A DNA stretch of 64,000 bases from an uncultured bacterium (GCA_905214795.1 CAJMNM010000015.1:6115-70114), one strand, 5' to 3'; positions 16,679-26,912 are shown, counted from the first letter of the stretch. The notes: generated by a model from the letters alone, not told the origin. Made by a program: numbers and translations.

Positions 16679-19600
16679 TTATTGAACATGTACTTTCTTT
16701 CCGTTGATAATATAAATGCCGTCGGGCAACTTGTCAGTTATTTCTGCAGGAGAAACATGATGACGGATAAGCATGCCGTTTATATTGTGAATATCGGTAT
16801 TGGCGTTGTCTGCCGAAACCGTATTGACTCCGGTTACCTCACCAATATGTGGCTTTAATGTGACAATACCTTCGGCATCGGCCGGTGCGGTAATATAACA
16901 GCGGAATGGAGACAGTTTGGTGTTTTCTGAGTCGGTTGCAATGAATTTGTCCGCATCAAGAATAAAATCGCCTTGTCTGATAGATGAGATTGGTTGGTAT
17001 GTACCGTATAAGGTATAGCCGTCTTGGGTGATGACTGTTTTCATCTCCTGAGGAGTCGCGCTGATATTTATATCGTTTGCTGTAATGTGGAGGTCTTCTC
17101 CTTGGGTTCCGGTTTGAAAGATGACAGGGGTGTTTGCCGGTAGTGATGATGATAGGGGCTGCACGGAAAGGTAAGCTTCATCTTTTGCGAAATTATCATT
17201 TACAACAGTTGCGGGTTGATATAAAATCACATCTTCCTCATTAATCATTGTCGCATTCAAGGCAAATGGTACAACAAGCGCTCCCCATGTGCAGTCGTAG
17301 TCATGAGAGTAACGGTAACTGATTTTTGAAGCGGTAAAATCAGTCGGTGCGTAAAATGCTTTCTTGTCTGTCAATGTGAGATTCTGGCAAACGTATGTAC
17401 CGTTCTCCTGTTTTACGATAATATTTTGCGCGTCCGGTGACGGTGTGAATTCCGGTGACTCAACGTATGCGATGGCATTATCCTCAAGTTCCATATTGCC
17501 GTTTTGCGTAATGAGAACTTTTGTCGGGGTTTCTGTACCGTTGTATACAGAGGCTTCAAATGTTTTGACTTCTTCCTTGCTGTATAAGCGCACGTTGTCA
17601 ATATACAGACGGGTATTGTTGGCCGCACCGACAGAGGCAGTTGTCTTTAATCCCATGCTGATTGTTACCTCAGTAGGTTCGTCAAGAGTGAACGGGCAAA
17701 CGATTTCTTCCCAGTTGTTGGCATATTGCGGATAGCGGTAGTCGCTCTTGCCGTTATAACTGATGCCGCAATAAGAATAATTGATGTTATCGCTGGTTGT
17801 GGTGATGATATCGTTTCCGGTATGTCTCATTTCGTTTGGGCAGACATATTGCATCAAAAACTTCAGCTTATATTCTCCGGCGGGGAGTGTTACTTTCTGA
17901 GTGATGCGGTTCAGTCCCGAATCCCAGGAGTTGAGAACGCTAAGGCAGCGTTCTCCGCAATTCTCGTTAATGGCCGGTTCGGCCATTATGCTGGCAGAGT
18001 TTCCCACATTCGATGGAGAGACACAATACATGGTGGTGCTGTATGGCATGGAGTAGAGTACACAAAAGTTTGACCCTCCGGTGCTTACCAGTTCATTGCC
18101 GTTGGTCCATCCTTCTATGGGAAGGATTTGTGCCCATTTACTGTTTACGGCAGGTACATCATTGATGTAACAAGGGTTGTAAGTTGTGCTGCCTAATGTA
18201 ACAGAACCGGTTTTACCGTAAGTCTTGTCTTCTTCAAAACTGGGATTTTTCAGAAAAAGAGCGGTGACGTCGCGAAAGGATTCTTCGTCTTCTTTTATTT
18301 CGGTGTCCTCATATACGATGACACCGTTTTTTACGCTGACCAACACACATGAAGCCGATTTGACAGGTATTTCAGCATTTAAATTCTGACCATTATATAA
18401 GATTGTGACATTGGCGGTCTGTTCGCTGCTTCCGGCATTGTTGATGTAAGCCGCGCATGAGTCGTTTTCAGCCTGCCATGCCTGAAGGTCATTACCTTTG
18501 ACAAACACACGCAATGAATTGGCTACACTATGATTAGCGTCACAGCGGAAGGTTGCTGAGGCTTTGTCTTCTTTAATGGTTGTGATGGCTGTGAATACGG
18601 GTGCGCCGTTTTCTGTAGAAATGTCATTCAATGTGCATGAGATGTCTCCACAATAATTACTCATTAACAGATAGAGCGCGTTATCGGTATCTGTTACAAT
18701 AACACCATTCCATCCCTCGGGAACTTTATTTGTCAAAGAGTAAATCTTTCCGGAAAGTTCTTTTGTCTGGTCTGCGTTGATGTTGCTGTAATATACGATG
18801 TGGCGACGGTCTACAATCTGATCTTTGGTGAAGTTTTGTATCTGGCTGTTGTATGAAGGGTAAATCTTTGCCAGATAAATAGAACTGTTAAGTTCACGGT
18901 TACCAAAGGCCATATTGTTTTCTGCGTCACTGGTAATGATACCTACCTGATTGTCAATGTTTACCCATTGACTCTTGAAATCTTTCAGTTGCTTGCCGTC
19001 ACTTTGAAAACGTCCGTTGTCGTAATACAATGTTCTCTGTTCCTTTGTAAACGGATCGACACTGATTGCCATCAAGCCTCCCTGTTCTGAGGTAATTGTA
19101 CCGCTGGTCTTTCCGACAACATAATCCATATAGATGAAGGCGTTGCCGGGAGTAGAGTAGAGCGTAAAGTTGTTTTCCAGACTGTTGTCGTTGGTTGACA
19201 GCTTGCCGTTCATGGTATAACTGTTACCTTCCAGATTATAGATTCCGCTGACAAGAGGTGAGGCGTTTGTGCCTTTACCGTTGACTGTGTACCATCCTAT
19301 GATGTTACCGGTGTTGTTTGCCTTGTACGGCACAATGATTTTATTTTTGTCCGGATTGTTTGCTGCGATATATCCGGTATAGCTTTTCAGACCATTACTC
19401 CATGAGAATACACTGAAACGGTCTTTTGTGTTGGCCCGTACAATATTCTGGCTGGTAAATAGTTTGGCGGCCTCGTATTTTTTGCTGAAATCACTCCATG
19501 TTGTTGGTTGCAAATCGTTGGTTGAAGCCAGCTCATGCATCAGGTAGGTCATCATGACACGATGGCCTTCTACACCCATACGGCGCGGACCTATGTCACT

Positions 19601-21484
19601 GTTAAGCAACCAGCTTCCGTCGGACGTTGTTGTTTGTCTTGCCTTGATGTTTTTGTATGCCAGATTTTCCAGAAGCAAGGCATTGGGGTCGCGCAAGAAG
19701 CAGGCCGCTGTTGTATAACTTGTTATCTGGTCATAAAGGAACATACTCCAGTCGTTACCGTTTGGCATGGCCAGTTCACCGTCGGCAAGTGCCAACTGGC
19801 AGAGTACTTCGTCCATGACGTTTTGGTTATTATGCATCAGGGCATTTGTTTTCCATTTTTCGTTTTCACCTTGGAACAGTTTGAGCGCCAGATAGGATTC
19901 GCCAAGTTCCTGCATAACCACATTCTGGTATGAGGTGTGGAAATAGTTATGGTTCTGAAGTGTATAATCATCGTATAGGTTTTTGCCTTTGTATAAATCC
20001 TTTACGGTAGTCTGGTCGTATTCCGGATCTATAACGGTATTGTTGTTGGCATCGTCAATTTGAGAGTAGCAGTTAATCGCAAATTCGCGCAGACGTGCAA
20101 ACCACTGCGGAGCTAACGCATCATTGGGGTACAGGCCGAGTGCGCATGCCAGGATATTGGTTTCCCATCCGTTTTCCTCGGCTTTTGTGTCGCCGTTGTA
20201 ACCTGTAGGAATGCTGCGCTGAAGTTCATAATTACATTCGGCTTTAATCATGTTGTACACGTATGTTTTTTGTGCTTCGCTCAATTCGTCGCTGAGGAAA
20301 TGTGAAGCGTATGCCAAAGACATGGCCCACAGTGAGCTTTCCCATACATGATCGTTTGAGCTGACAGAACCCCAGTAAGCGTTGTTGGATGTAATTTTAA
20401 ACTTGTTAGCCTTATGGGTGGAATAGCCGAATACAAGAGATTTCATGGCCATATCCTTTACCTCGTCCCATGTCATGCCGGCGGGCAGAGTTACCTTATC
20501 CTTTCCATATTTGTATACAAATGCGCAAATCATGGAGAAATCGGCGTTTGTACGTACACCGTCTTCATTGTTTTGGCCGGCGCTGTTAGCCTTGAAGTAG
20601 CCACAGACTTCATTTTTGCTGTTAGGTGCCTCGCAGTTGTACCAAATGTTTTTTGCATATTGCATTGAGTTTGCAAGCATCTGGAGCAAATCTTTCTGCA
20701 TGTCTGTTTCTGAAACGAAATCATGTGTGATGACGCCTTCTGTAGGTGATGAAACTTTGTCTTCTGTATCCCCTTCAATGACAGGTGCGTCCGGGTCATA
20801 ACTACCGTCCGGTAATTTGGTCAGTTTGAAATTGTCATAAGCAATCTGACTGCCCCCGTTACCCCATGACACCTCAGCTGTAATGGTGATTTGGGTATCA
20901 GCGTCAACGATGAATTTAACGCTGTGTGTAGTCCATTCGGAGTTGGTCATGACATTACTGCTTCCTGCTTCGCAGATAAATGACGTATTGCCCAAAGATT
21001 TATCGGCTTCATCGTAAATATTGATGTTTGCAGAAGTTATGGCGTTGTTTACGGCAAAAGCTTTTGTGACGAATGTTAGTTCGTATTCGCCGGCCGCAAG
21101 TGTCTTGGTTGTGGTCTGTGACAATACAGATGATGCGCTTCCCCAGCCAAAACGTTGATAGTAAGCATAATCTCCATCTGCTATGGCTGTTTTTCCGAGA
21201 TTATTGTCTGTATTGCATGCGGAGTTTATCAGTAATGATTTTCCTTCGCTTGGCGGAGTAATATTCCAACCGCTTGGTTTAATATTCCAACCGCGTAAAT
21301 CTTCTTCTCCGTTGTTTGTAGGTTCTGTTACTTTGTCTTCTGAATCTTGGGTGCACAAACCGGCATCAGCTTCAAAAGACGGATTGTTGAGATAGGTTGC
21401 TGTCACATCTTCCTGAGCATACGACAATCCTGTGAGGCTGAGTGTACAACACAGCCCGATAAGTTTTGTAAATGATTGTTTCAT
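16679..21484 (-). CDS. Large secreted multidomain protein, candidate alpha/alpha-toroid polysaccharide-degrading enzyme
   Basis: A 1601-residue protein with a signal peptide ending SYAQ (about residue 24). Two related jelly-roll-like domains can be seen: about 26-232 (VTATYLNNPSFEAD, LAAGEYELTF) and about 1075-1310 (VTALFLKNPSFEED, LPAGEYKLKF), probably carbohydrate-binding. Between them, about 255-665 is helical with NHNYFHTSYQN (about 513) and RRMGVEGHRVMMTY (about 635), Asn/His/Tyr/Arg clusters reminiscent of toroid polysaccharide lyases such as PL8. A beta-rich region follows (about 680-1060). The C-terminus LPDGIYIINGKKVHVQ resembles the sorting-like tail common in this order. No CAZy family is assigned; substrate unknown. 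Confidence 0.6.
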   Translation of the reverse strand: MKQSFTKLIGLCCTLSLTGLSYAQEDVTATYLNNPSFEADAGLCTQDSEDKVTEPTNNGEEDLRGWNIKPSGWNITPPSEGKSLLINSACNTDNNLGKTAIADGDYAYYQRFGWGSASSVLSQTTTKTLAAGEYELTFVTKAFAVNNAITSANINIYDEADKSLGNTSFICEAGSSNVMTNSEWTTHSVKFIVDADTQITITAEVSWGNGGSQIAYDNFKLTKLPDGSYDPDAPVIEGDTEDKVSSPTEGVITHDFVSETDMQKDLLQMLANSMQYAKNIWYNCEAPNSKNEVCGYFKANSAGQNNEDGVRTNADFSMICAFVYKYGKDKVTLPAGMTWDEVKDMAMKSLVFGYSTHKANKFKITSNNAYWGSVSSNDHVWESSLWAMSLAYASHFLSDELSEAQKTYVYNMIKAECNYELQRSIPTGYNGDTKAEENGWETNILACALGLYPNDALAPQWFARLREFAINCYSQIDDANNNTVIDPEYDQTTVKDLYKGKNLYDDYTLQNHNYFHTSYQNVVMQELGESYLALKLFQGENEKWKTNALMHNNQNVMDEVLCQLALADGELAMPNGNDWSMFLYDQITSYTTAACFLRDPNALLLENLAYKNIKARQTTTSDGSWLLNSDIGPRRMGVEGHRVMMTYLMHELASTNDLQPTTWSDFSKKYEAAKLFTSQNIVRANTKDRFSVFSWSNGLKSYTGYIAANNPDKNKIIVPYKANNTGNIIGWYTVNGKGTNASPLVSGIYNLEGNSYTMNGKLSTNDNSLENNFTLYSTPGNAFIYMDYVVGKTSGTITSEQGGLMAISVDPFTKEQRTLYYDNGRFQSDGKQLKDFKSQWVNIDNQVGIITSDAENNMAFGNRELNSSIYLAKIYPSYNSQIQNFTKDQIVDRRHIVYYSNINADQTKELSGKIYSLTNKVPEGWNGVIVTDTDNALYLLMSNYCGDISCTLNDISTENGAPVFTAITTIKEDKASATFRCDANHSVANSLRVFVKGNDLQAWQAENDSCAAYINNAGSSEQTANVTILYNGQNLNAEIPVKSASCVLVSVKNGVIVYEDTEIKEDEESFRDVTALFLKNPSFEEDKTYGKTGSVTLGSTTYNPCYINDVPAVNSKWAQILPIEGWTNGNELVSTGGSNFCVLYSMPYSTTMYCVSPSNVGNSASIMAEPAINENCGERCLSVLNSWDSGLNRITQKVTLPAGEYKLKFLMQYVCPNEMRHTGNDIITTTSDNINYSYCGISYNGKSDYRYPQYANNWEEIVCPFTLDEPTEVTISMGLKTTASVGAANNTRLYIDNVRLYSKEEVKTFEASVYNGTETPTKVLITQNGNMELEDNAIAYVESPEFTPSPDAQNIIVKQENGTYVCQNLTLTDKKAFYAPTDFTASKISYRYSHDYDCTWGALVVPFALNATMINEEDVILYQPATVVNDNFAKDEAYLSVQPLSSSLPANTPVIFQTGTQGEDLHITANDINISATPQEMKTVITQDGYTLYGTYQPISSIRQGDFILDADKFIATDSENTKLSPFRCYITAPADAEGIVTLKPHIGEVTGVNTVSADNANTDIHNINGMLIRHHVSPAEITDKLPDGIYIINGKKVHVQ

Positions 21485-21537
21485 GATTATAGATTAATAA
21501 AAGATATATTAGATGTTAGGTTATATAGTTGCAACTG

Positions 21538-21545
21538 CAAAGATA
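21538..21545 (-). promoter_or_regulatory. -7 box (TATCTTTG) of the 1601-residue protein gene
   Basis: The minus strand reads TATCTTTG 54 nt upstream of the start codon. No -33 element is evident at 19-20 nt, so the promoter may need an activator. Confidence 0.45.
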
Positions 21546-21679
21546 TGATTTTTTTAGGAAAAAAACTTCTCAATTTAAATTTTTGTGAATCTTTACGATT
21601 AGTTCGGACAAATATGATTTGTCTGTTGCGAAAATCAGGCATTATGCTTAATTTTACGCTAATTTTAAATGCAAATGTT

Positions 21680-22909
21680 ATGCGATTGATAGAAAGATTT
21701 CTGAAGTATGTACAGTTTGACACACAGTCAGACGATAACAGTAATGCGTGTCCCAGTACACAGGGACAAATGGTTTTTGCCCGTTATTTAAAAGACGAAT
21801 TGGAGGCTATTGGTATGCAGGATATAGTATTGGATGACAATGGATATCTTTATGCCACGTTGCCTTCGAATACGGAAAAGGATGTGCCGGTTATCGGTTT
21901 CATAGCACATATGGATACGTCACCTGATTGTTCCGGGGCAAATGTTCATCCACGGATTGTTGAAAGTTATGATGGCGGAGATATTGTATTGTCAGAAGCT
22001 GACGGGATAGTGACTTCGCCGCAATATTTCCCGGAATTGAAAGAGCATGTCGGTGAGGATTTGATTGTTACGGACGGGCATACTTTATTGGGTGCTGACG
22101 ATAAGGCCGGTGTTGCCGAAATAGTTGAGGCGATGGCTTATCTGACAGAACATCCTGAAATTAAACATGGTAAAATAAGGGTCGGGTTCAATCCCGATGA
22201 AGAGCTTGGTCGTGGCGCTCATTTATTTAATGTGGCACATTTTGGCTGTGATTGGGCTTATACCATGGATGGAGGTGAGATTGGAGAACTGGAGTTTGAG
22301 AATTTTAATGCAGCCTCTGCGAAAATAACCATTAAGGGATTGAGCGTTCATCCGGGATATGCAAAAAATAAGATGCGTAATGCCGCACTGTTGGCTGCTG
22401 AATTTATCAGTATGATGCCGAAAGGACAGACTCCTCAGGAAACGGAAGGTTATGAAGGATTTTATCATTTGACGGATTTACAGGGAACTGTTGAACATGC
22501 AAGCATTTCTTTTATTATCCGCGATCATGACCGTATCAAGTTTGAAGACCGTAAGGCAACGGTGTGCCAGATTGCAGAAAAAATGAATGCTCATTATGGT
22601 AAAGGTGTTGTGACAGTTGAGTTGCACGATCAATATTATAATATGCGCGAAAAAGTAGAGCCAATGATGCATATTATTGACATAGCGTCTGAAGCTATGG
22701 AGAAGGCTGGTGTAACCTGTAAGATTAAGGCTATTCGTGGAGGTACAGACGGTGCACAACTGTCGTTTATGGGATTGCCCTGCCCAAATATATTTGCGGG
22801 TGGACTTAATTTTCACGGCCCTCATGAGTTTGTTTCTGTACAGAGCATGGATAAAGCTATGCGTACGATTGTGCAGATTGCCGCATTAACGGCAGAAAGG
22901 GCTGAATAA
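21680..22909 (+). CDS. pepT: Peptidase T (tripeptide aminopeptidase)
   Basis: A 409-residue M20 zinc aminopeptidase that removes the N-terminal residue of tripeptides in the cytoplasm. IGFIAHMDTSPD holds the first metal His/Asp, TLLGADDKAGVAEI the bridging Asp, FNPDEELGRGA the catalytic Glu pair, and FHGPHEFVSVQSM the last metal His. The reading frame is open upstream to 21476, but the PepT-like protein begins at MRLIERFLKYVQFDTQSD (21680), which gives the usual family length; the longer start would also run into the divergent gene. The antiporter gene starts 2 nt after the stop, so they form an operon. Confidence 0.95.
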   Translation: MRLIERFLKYVQFDTQSDDNSNACPSTQGQMVFARYLKDELEAIGMQDIVLDDNGYLYATLPSNTEKDVPVIGFIAHMDTSPDCSGANVHPRIVESYDGGDIVLSEADGIVTSPQYFPELKEHVGEDLIVTDGHTLLGADDKAGVAEIVEAMAYLTEHPEIKHGKIRVGFNPDEELGRGAHLFNVAHFGCDWAYTMDGGEIGELEFENFNAASAKITIKGLSVHPGYAKNKMRNAALLAAEFISMMPKGQTPQETEGYEGFYHLTDLQGTVEHASISFIIRDHDRIKFEDRKATVCQIAEKMNAHYGKGVVTVELHDQYYNMREKVEPMMHIIDIASEAMEKAGVTCKIKAIRGGTDGAQLSFMGLPCPNIFAGGLNFHGPHEFVSVQSMDKAMRTIVQIAALTAERAE

Positions 22910-22911
22910 GA

Positions 22912-25188
22912 ATGGAATCAATACCAACATTGATACAGGATCTGGCGCTGATACTGGCTGTTGCCGGTGTGGTGACAATTGTGTTTAAAAAGTTGAAGCA
23001 ACCTTTGGTGTTGGGATATATTGTGGCCGGCTTTATAGCCGGTCCACATTTTGTTTATACACCATCTGTCCACGATGTGAATAATATAGATGTTTGGGCG
23101 CAAATAGGTATTATTGTACTGTTGTTTACACTGGGGTTGGAGTTCAGTTTCAAAAAAATCATCAAAATGGGAGGCGCGCCGGTTATAGCAGCGTTGACTA
23201 TCATTTTCTGTATGATGTTTTTGGGTAGTTCGGTTGGACACCTTTTTGGATGGAAACGGATGGATAGCATCTATCTGGGCGGTATGCTGGCAATGTCTTC
23301 TACTACTATTATATATAAGGCTTTTCAGGATTCGGGAGTATTAAAGCAACGTTTTGCCGGTTTGGTGTTAAGCGTGCTGATACTTGAAGATATATTGGCC
23401 ATTGTGTTGATGGTTGTGCTTTCTACTTTGGCTGTCAGTCATAGTATAGAAGGAGGGGAGTTGTTATATGCGTTATTGCGTTTGGCTTTTTTCCTGGTGC
23501 TGTGGTTTGTCGTGGGCATGTATTTCCTGCCTTTGATATTACGGCGTTTCAAACGATTTTTAAATAATGAGACGTTACTTATCTTGTCTTTGGCGCTGTG
23601 TTTTGGGATGGCCGTTGTTGCTGTATATTCGGGATTCAGTGCGGCGTTCGGCGCTTTTGTAGTAGGGTCTATTCTGGCTGAAACAGTAGAGGCGGAACAT
23701 ATAGAACATCTGGTTTCGCCAATTAAAGATTTGTTTGGTGCCATATTCTTTGTGTCCGTAGGCATGCTTGTCGATCCGGATGTATTGTTGGAGTATACGG
23801 TGCCGGTACTGGTTATTGTATTGACCATTATTTTGGGGCAGGCGATATTTGGTTCTGCCGGTTTTATTCTGGCCGGTCAGCCTTTGAAGGAAGCAATGAA
23901 GTGTGGTTTCAGCATGTCGCAGATTGGTGAGTTTGCTTTTATCATAGCATCGTTGGGTACGTCGCTTGGAGTGACTAGTAGTTTCCTTTATCCGATAGTG
24001 GTTGCTGTCTCGGTAATTACGACTTTCACGACACCTTATATGCTTAAATTATCCGGTCCGGCCTATACGGCGGTATGTAAGGTCATGCCTAAACCTTGGA
24101 TTGCAGCGTTAGACCGTGTGGCTTCCGGTGGATTTACTGTAGGACATCCCGGAATGTGGAAGGCGTTGATAACTGCAATGATCAGACAAATCGTTATTTT
24201 TTCCATACTTTGTACATCAATTATTACGATTTCCTTCCAGTTCTTTTTACCGTTTATGAGAGGTGTGTTACCTCACTGGTGGGCTAACGCTGTATGTGGC
24301 GTGGTGACGCTTTTGGCTTTATCGCCTTTTTTACGGGGTATCATGGCACGTGGACGACGCTCTTCTTTATTTATTCAATTATGGAAAGAAAGTCGTAGTA
24401 ATCGATTGCCCTTGATATTTACACTGATTGTCAGAGGTGTTGTGGTTTGTGCATTCGTGTTTTATATAGTCCGCTTTTTAGTACCGTTTGCCGATGCTTT
24501 GTTGTTGGTTGTGGCAATGTTTATAGTTGTAGCTATTTTGCTGTCCCGTCGTTTGAAGCGTAATTCCATACAGATGGAAAAGGTCTTTATGGAGAATCTG
24601 CGTAGCCGTGAATTATATGACAGGCAAACCGGGAAAATCAAGCCGGGATATGCAGATAGATTGTTGAGTAGAGATTTGCATTTGGCAGATTTTGAGGTGC
24701 CGGCCGAATCTATTTGGGGAGGGCGGTTATTGAAGGATTTGAACTTAGGCCATCGCTTTAACGTGAATATTGCTTCTATAATCAGAGGAGAAAGACGTAT
24801 CAATATACCACGTGGAGATGACCGTTTATATCCGGGTGATCATCTTCAGGTTATCGGTACCGATCAGCAAATTGGTCTGTTTGGTCAGGCTTTGGATCAG
24901 ACTAGAATCTTAGAGACTGATGAATCTGGGCATGACGATGTTGAGCGTGAGATGCTTTTAAAGCAGCTGGTAATAGAAGACGGATCGGAATTTGTCGGTG
25001 AGAAACTGAAGGATAGCGGATTGAGAAACCGTTATCATTGTATGATTGTGGGTTATGAGACGCCAGACGGTATATTGGAAAAGCCGGATGCCGAACGTGT
25101 GTTTCAAGTGGGTGATATCGTTTGGGTGGTAGGAGAGAGAAAAGCCTTACATGAGTTGATGGCTCTTTCACCGGTCTCTAAATCGTGA
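22912..25188 (+). CDS. CPA2-family monovalent cation:proton antiporter with two TrkA-C domains
   Basis: A 758-residue membrane protein. Residues about 8-400 form the Na+/H+ exchanger core of some 12 helices, with KKLKQPLVLGYIVAGFIAGP and LLLFTLGLEFSFKKI near the start as in KefB/YbaL-type CPA2 members. More membrane segments follow to about 545. Two RCK-C (TrkA-C) ligand-binding domains are visible, at about 585-655 (FEVPAESIWGGRLLKDLNL...GDHLQVIG) and 675-752 (GSEFVGEKLKDSGL...GDIVWVVG). They probably gate K+ or Na+ exchange in response to a bound ligand. No TrkA-N nucleotide domain was recognised. It forms a two-gene unit with pepT. Confidence 0.88.
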   Translation: MESIPTLIQDLALILAVAGVVTIVFKKLKQPLVLGYIVAGFIAGPHFVYTPSVHDVNNIDVWAQIGIIVLLFTLGLEFSFKKIIKMGGAPVIAALTIIFCMMFLGSSVGHLFGWKRMDSIYLGGMLAMSSTTIIYKAFQDSGVLKQRFAGLVLSVLILEDILAIVLMVVLSTLAVSHSIEGGELLYALLRLAFFLVLWFVVGMYFLPLILRRFKRFLNNETLLILSLALCFGMAVVAVYSGFSAAFGAFVVGSILAETVEAEHIEHLVSPIKDLFGAIFFVSVGMLVDPDVLLEYTVPVLVIVLTIILGQAIFGSAGFILAGQPLKEAMKCGFSMSQIGEFAFIIASLGTSLGVTSSFLYPIVVAVSVITTFTTPYMLKLSGPAYTAVCKVMPKPWIAALDRVASGGFTVGHPGMWKALITAMIRQIVIFSILCTSIITISFQFFLPFMRGVLPHWWANAVCGVVTLLALSPFLRGIMARGRRSSLFIQLWKESRSNRLPLIFTLIVRGVVVCAFVFYIVRFLVPFADALLLVVAMFIVVAILLSRRLKRNSIQMEKVFMENLRSRELYDRQTGKIKPGYADRLLSRDLHLADFEVPAESIWGGRLLKDLNLGHRFNVNIASIIRGERRINIPRGDDRLYPGDHLQVIGTDQQIGLFGQALDQTRILETDESGHDDVEREMLLKQLVIEDGSEFVGEKLKDSGLRNRYHCMIVGYETPDGILEKPDAERVFQVGDIVWVVGERKALHELMALSPVSKS

Positions 25189-25206
25189 GATTGCTGTATA
25201 GTAAAT

Positions 25207-25238
25207 AAAAAAAGAAGCGCTTTAAGCGCTTCTTTTTT
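25207..25238. terminator. Bidirectional terminator between the antiporter gene and hslR
   Basis: GAAGCGC and GCGCTTC form the stem core. It is flanked by an A-run on the left and a T-run on the right, so both convergent transcripts see stem plus U-tract. Confidence 0.85.
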
Positions 25239-25278
25239 ATTATAATAGAATCATGAATAGACTGATGGCATTTATTGC

Positions 25279-25728
25279 TTATTCTTCGTTGTCAGTCAGT
25301 TCGTCGTCATCTTCGTCATTCATGTCAAAATCAAAGAGAAGATCGTCAAGATATTCAGGCGTAGTAAACTGTTCCAGACTTCGCCTGTCTTTTTTGGTCG
25401 GTCGTCCTGTGCCACGTGCGCGATTTACAAATCCGCTTATCCGGTTCATTTCCAGTAGCTCGTATTGTTCCGGAGGTGTTACATTCTCCAGAATTTCGGG
25501 AATAAGTTTGGCACCGACACGTTTTTCTATACACTGTTTGACTTTGAATGAATAAGTGACAGGTGGTTTCCTGACGTTGATAATATCGCCGGCTTTTATT
25601 GTGCGTGAAGGCTTAAGTTGCGCGCCGTTCATGCTGATCTGTCCTTTTTTGCAGGCAGCCGCCGCCATGGAACGGGTTTTGAATATGCGGGCTGCCCATA
25701 ACCATTTGTCAATTCTTGCTTCGCTCAT
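25279..25728 (-). CDS. hslR: S4-domain RNA-binding protein, Hsp15-like
   Basis: A 149-residue protein with an S4 RNA-binding domain at the N-terminus (ARIDKWLWAARIFKTRSMAAAACKKGQISMNG), the signature of Hsp15, which binds free 50S subunits carrying stalled nascent chains. The C-terminal half is basic and then ends in a strongly acidic tail (FDMNDEDDDELTDNEE). It is the last gene of the rplY-pth-hslR operon, 15 nt after pth. The shared ribosome and nascent-chain theme of the three genes supports the function. Confidence 0.88.
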   Translation of the reverse strand: MSEARIDKWLWAARIFKTRSMAAAACKKGQISMNGAQLKPSRTIKAGDIINVRKPPVTYSFKVKQCIEKRVGAKLIPEILENVTPPEQYELLEMNRISGFVNRARGTGRPTKKDRRSLEQFTTPEYLDDLLFDFDMNDEDDDELTDNEE

Positions 25729-25743
25729 AAATGGGTTACGCTA

Positions 25744-26307
25744 TTATTTTTTATTGAATTGGTTCATGGTGATCTGAATACCTGCCAGGCAGAAACTTTT
25801 AATCATTTCGCCAGCCATGGTGACACGTTCGTCCATGGTCTTGAGGTCTTCTTCAGTGAATTGTCCCAATACATAGTCAACTTGTCCGCCGCGGGGAAAT
25901 TCATTGCCGATACCGAATCGTAATCTGGCATAGGCTTGGGTCGCCAGTACTGAAGCGATATTTTTAAGTCCGTTGTGGCCTCCATCGCTTCCGCCCGGTT
26001 TCAGACGCAAGGCTCCAAATGGTAAAGATAAATCATCAACAACAATAAGAATACGCTCCAAAGGAATGTTTTCTTTATTCATCCAATATCTTACGGCATT
26101 TCCACTTAGATTCATGTATGTAGAAGGCTTGAGGAGAAGCAGCTGTTGGCCTTTGACAGAGAGGGTGGTGACCGCTCCGTATCGCTTATCCTCAAAAACG
26201 AGATTGGACGCCTTAGCTAAGGCGTCCAATACTCTGAATCCTATATTGTGGCGGGTACCATCGTATTCGCTACCAATGTTGCCCAAGCCGACAATTAAAT
26301 ATTTCAT
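25744..26307 (-). CDS. pth: Peptidyl-tRNA hydrolase
   Basis: A 187-residue enzyme that frees tRNA from prematurely released peptidyl-tRNA. MKYLIVGLGNIGSEYDGTRHNIGF contains the catalytic His (H20). KPSTYMNLSGNAV holds the substrate-binding Asn, LIVVDDLSLPFGALRLKPGGSDGGHNGLKNI the catalytic Asp and the second conserved Asn, and RLRFGIGNEFPRG the last family motif. Length is normal. It lies 11 nt downstream of rplY, a pairing seen in many bacteria. Confidence 0.97.
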   Translation of the reverse strand: MKYLIVGLGNIGSEYDGTRHNIGFRVLDALAKASNLVFEDKRYGAVTTLSVKGQQLLLLKPSTYMNLSGNAVRYWMNKENIPLERILIVVDDLSLPFGALRLKPGGSDGGHNGLKNIASVLATQAYARLRFGIGNEFPRGGQVDYVLGQFTEEDLKTMDERVTMAGEMIKSFCLAGIQITMNQFNKK

Positions 26308-26318
26308 CTAAGCGTAGA

Positions 26319-26912
26319 TTACTTATCGCTTGTTGCAGCTGCCTTAGCACCACGAGTCATCTTAACCTGGCAAACTACAACTTCTTTGCTTGTAATCAGT
26401 TCCAAACCGTCGAAATGCAACTCGCCAACTTTGATTGTCTTACCAAGACCCAAGTTGGTTACATCAATTTCCAAACGTTCAGGGATGCTGGTATAAACAG
26501 CTTTTACTTTCAATTTACGAACAGATGCAGCCAGACGACCACCGGCTTTAACACCAGCTGCCAAACCTGTTAACTTGATAGGAACTTCCATTACGATAGG
26601 TTTAGTATCGGTAATTTCGTAGAAGTCAACATGCATTACAGTATCCTTTACTGGGTGGAACTGTATTTCTTTCAAAATAGCTTTGCAAGTTTTGCCGTCG
26701 ATGTTCAGGTTTACACTGTAGATATCCGGAGAGTAAATCAAGTTACGCAATTCGTCATTTGTAGCTGTGAATGACAATGCTACAGGAAGACCTTTTTCGT
26801 CTTTAGCTTCACCATACAAGTTACATGGAACTGCATTTGCCTTACGGATTTCGCGAGTGGCTTTTTTGCCTGTTGCGGTTCTAATCGTACCGTTTACGTT
26901 AATTTCTTTCAT
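26319..26912 (-). CDS. rplY: 50S ribosomal protein L25 / general stress protein Ctc
   Basis: A 197-residue long-form L25 (Ctc). The N-terminal 5S-rRNA-binding domain is recognisable from GTIRTATGKKATREIRKANAVPCNLYGE and HPVKDTVMHVDFYEI. The C-terminal beta domain (about 100-185) carries the VPIKLTGLAAGVKAGGRL motif. A short basic Ala-rich tail ends the protein. It is the first gene of the rplY-pth-hslR operon and is preceded by a promoter with TACCTTTG and a leader of about 90 nt with small hairpins. Confidence 0.96.
   Translation of the reverse strand: MKEINVNGTIRTATGKKATREIRKANAVPCNLYGEAKDEKGLPVALSFTATNDELRNLIYSPDIYSVNLNIDGKTCKAILKEIQFHPVKDTVMHVDFYEITDTKPIVMEVPIKLTGLAAGVKAGGRLAASVRKLKVKAVYTSIPERLEIDVTNLGLGKTIKVGELHFDGLELITSKEVVVCQVKMTRGAKAAATSDK

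Noticed and set aside
21476..21679. 68-codon N-terminal extension of PepT
   Set aside because: It would overlap the divergent gene's start; standard PepT length begins at 21680.
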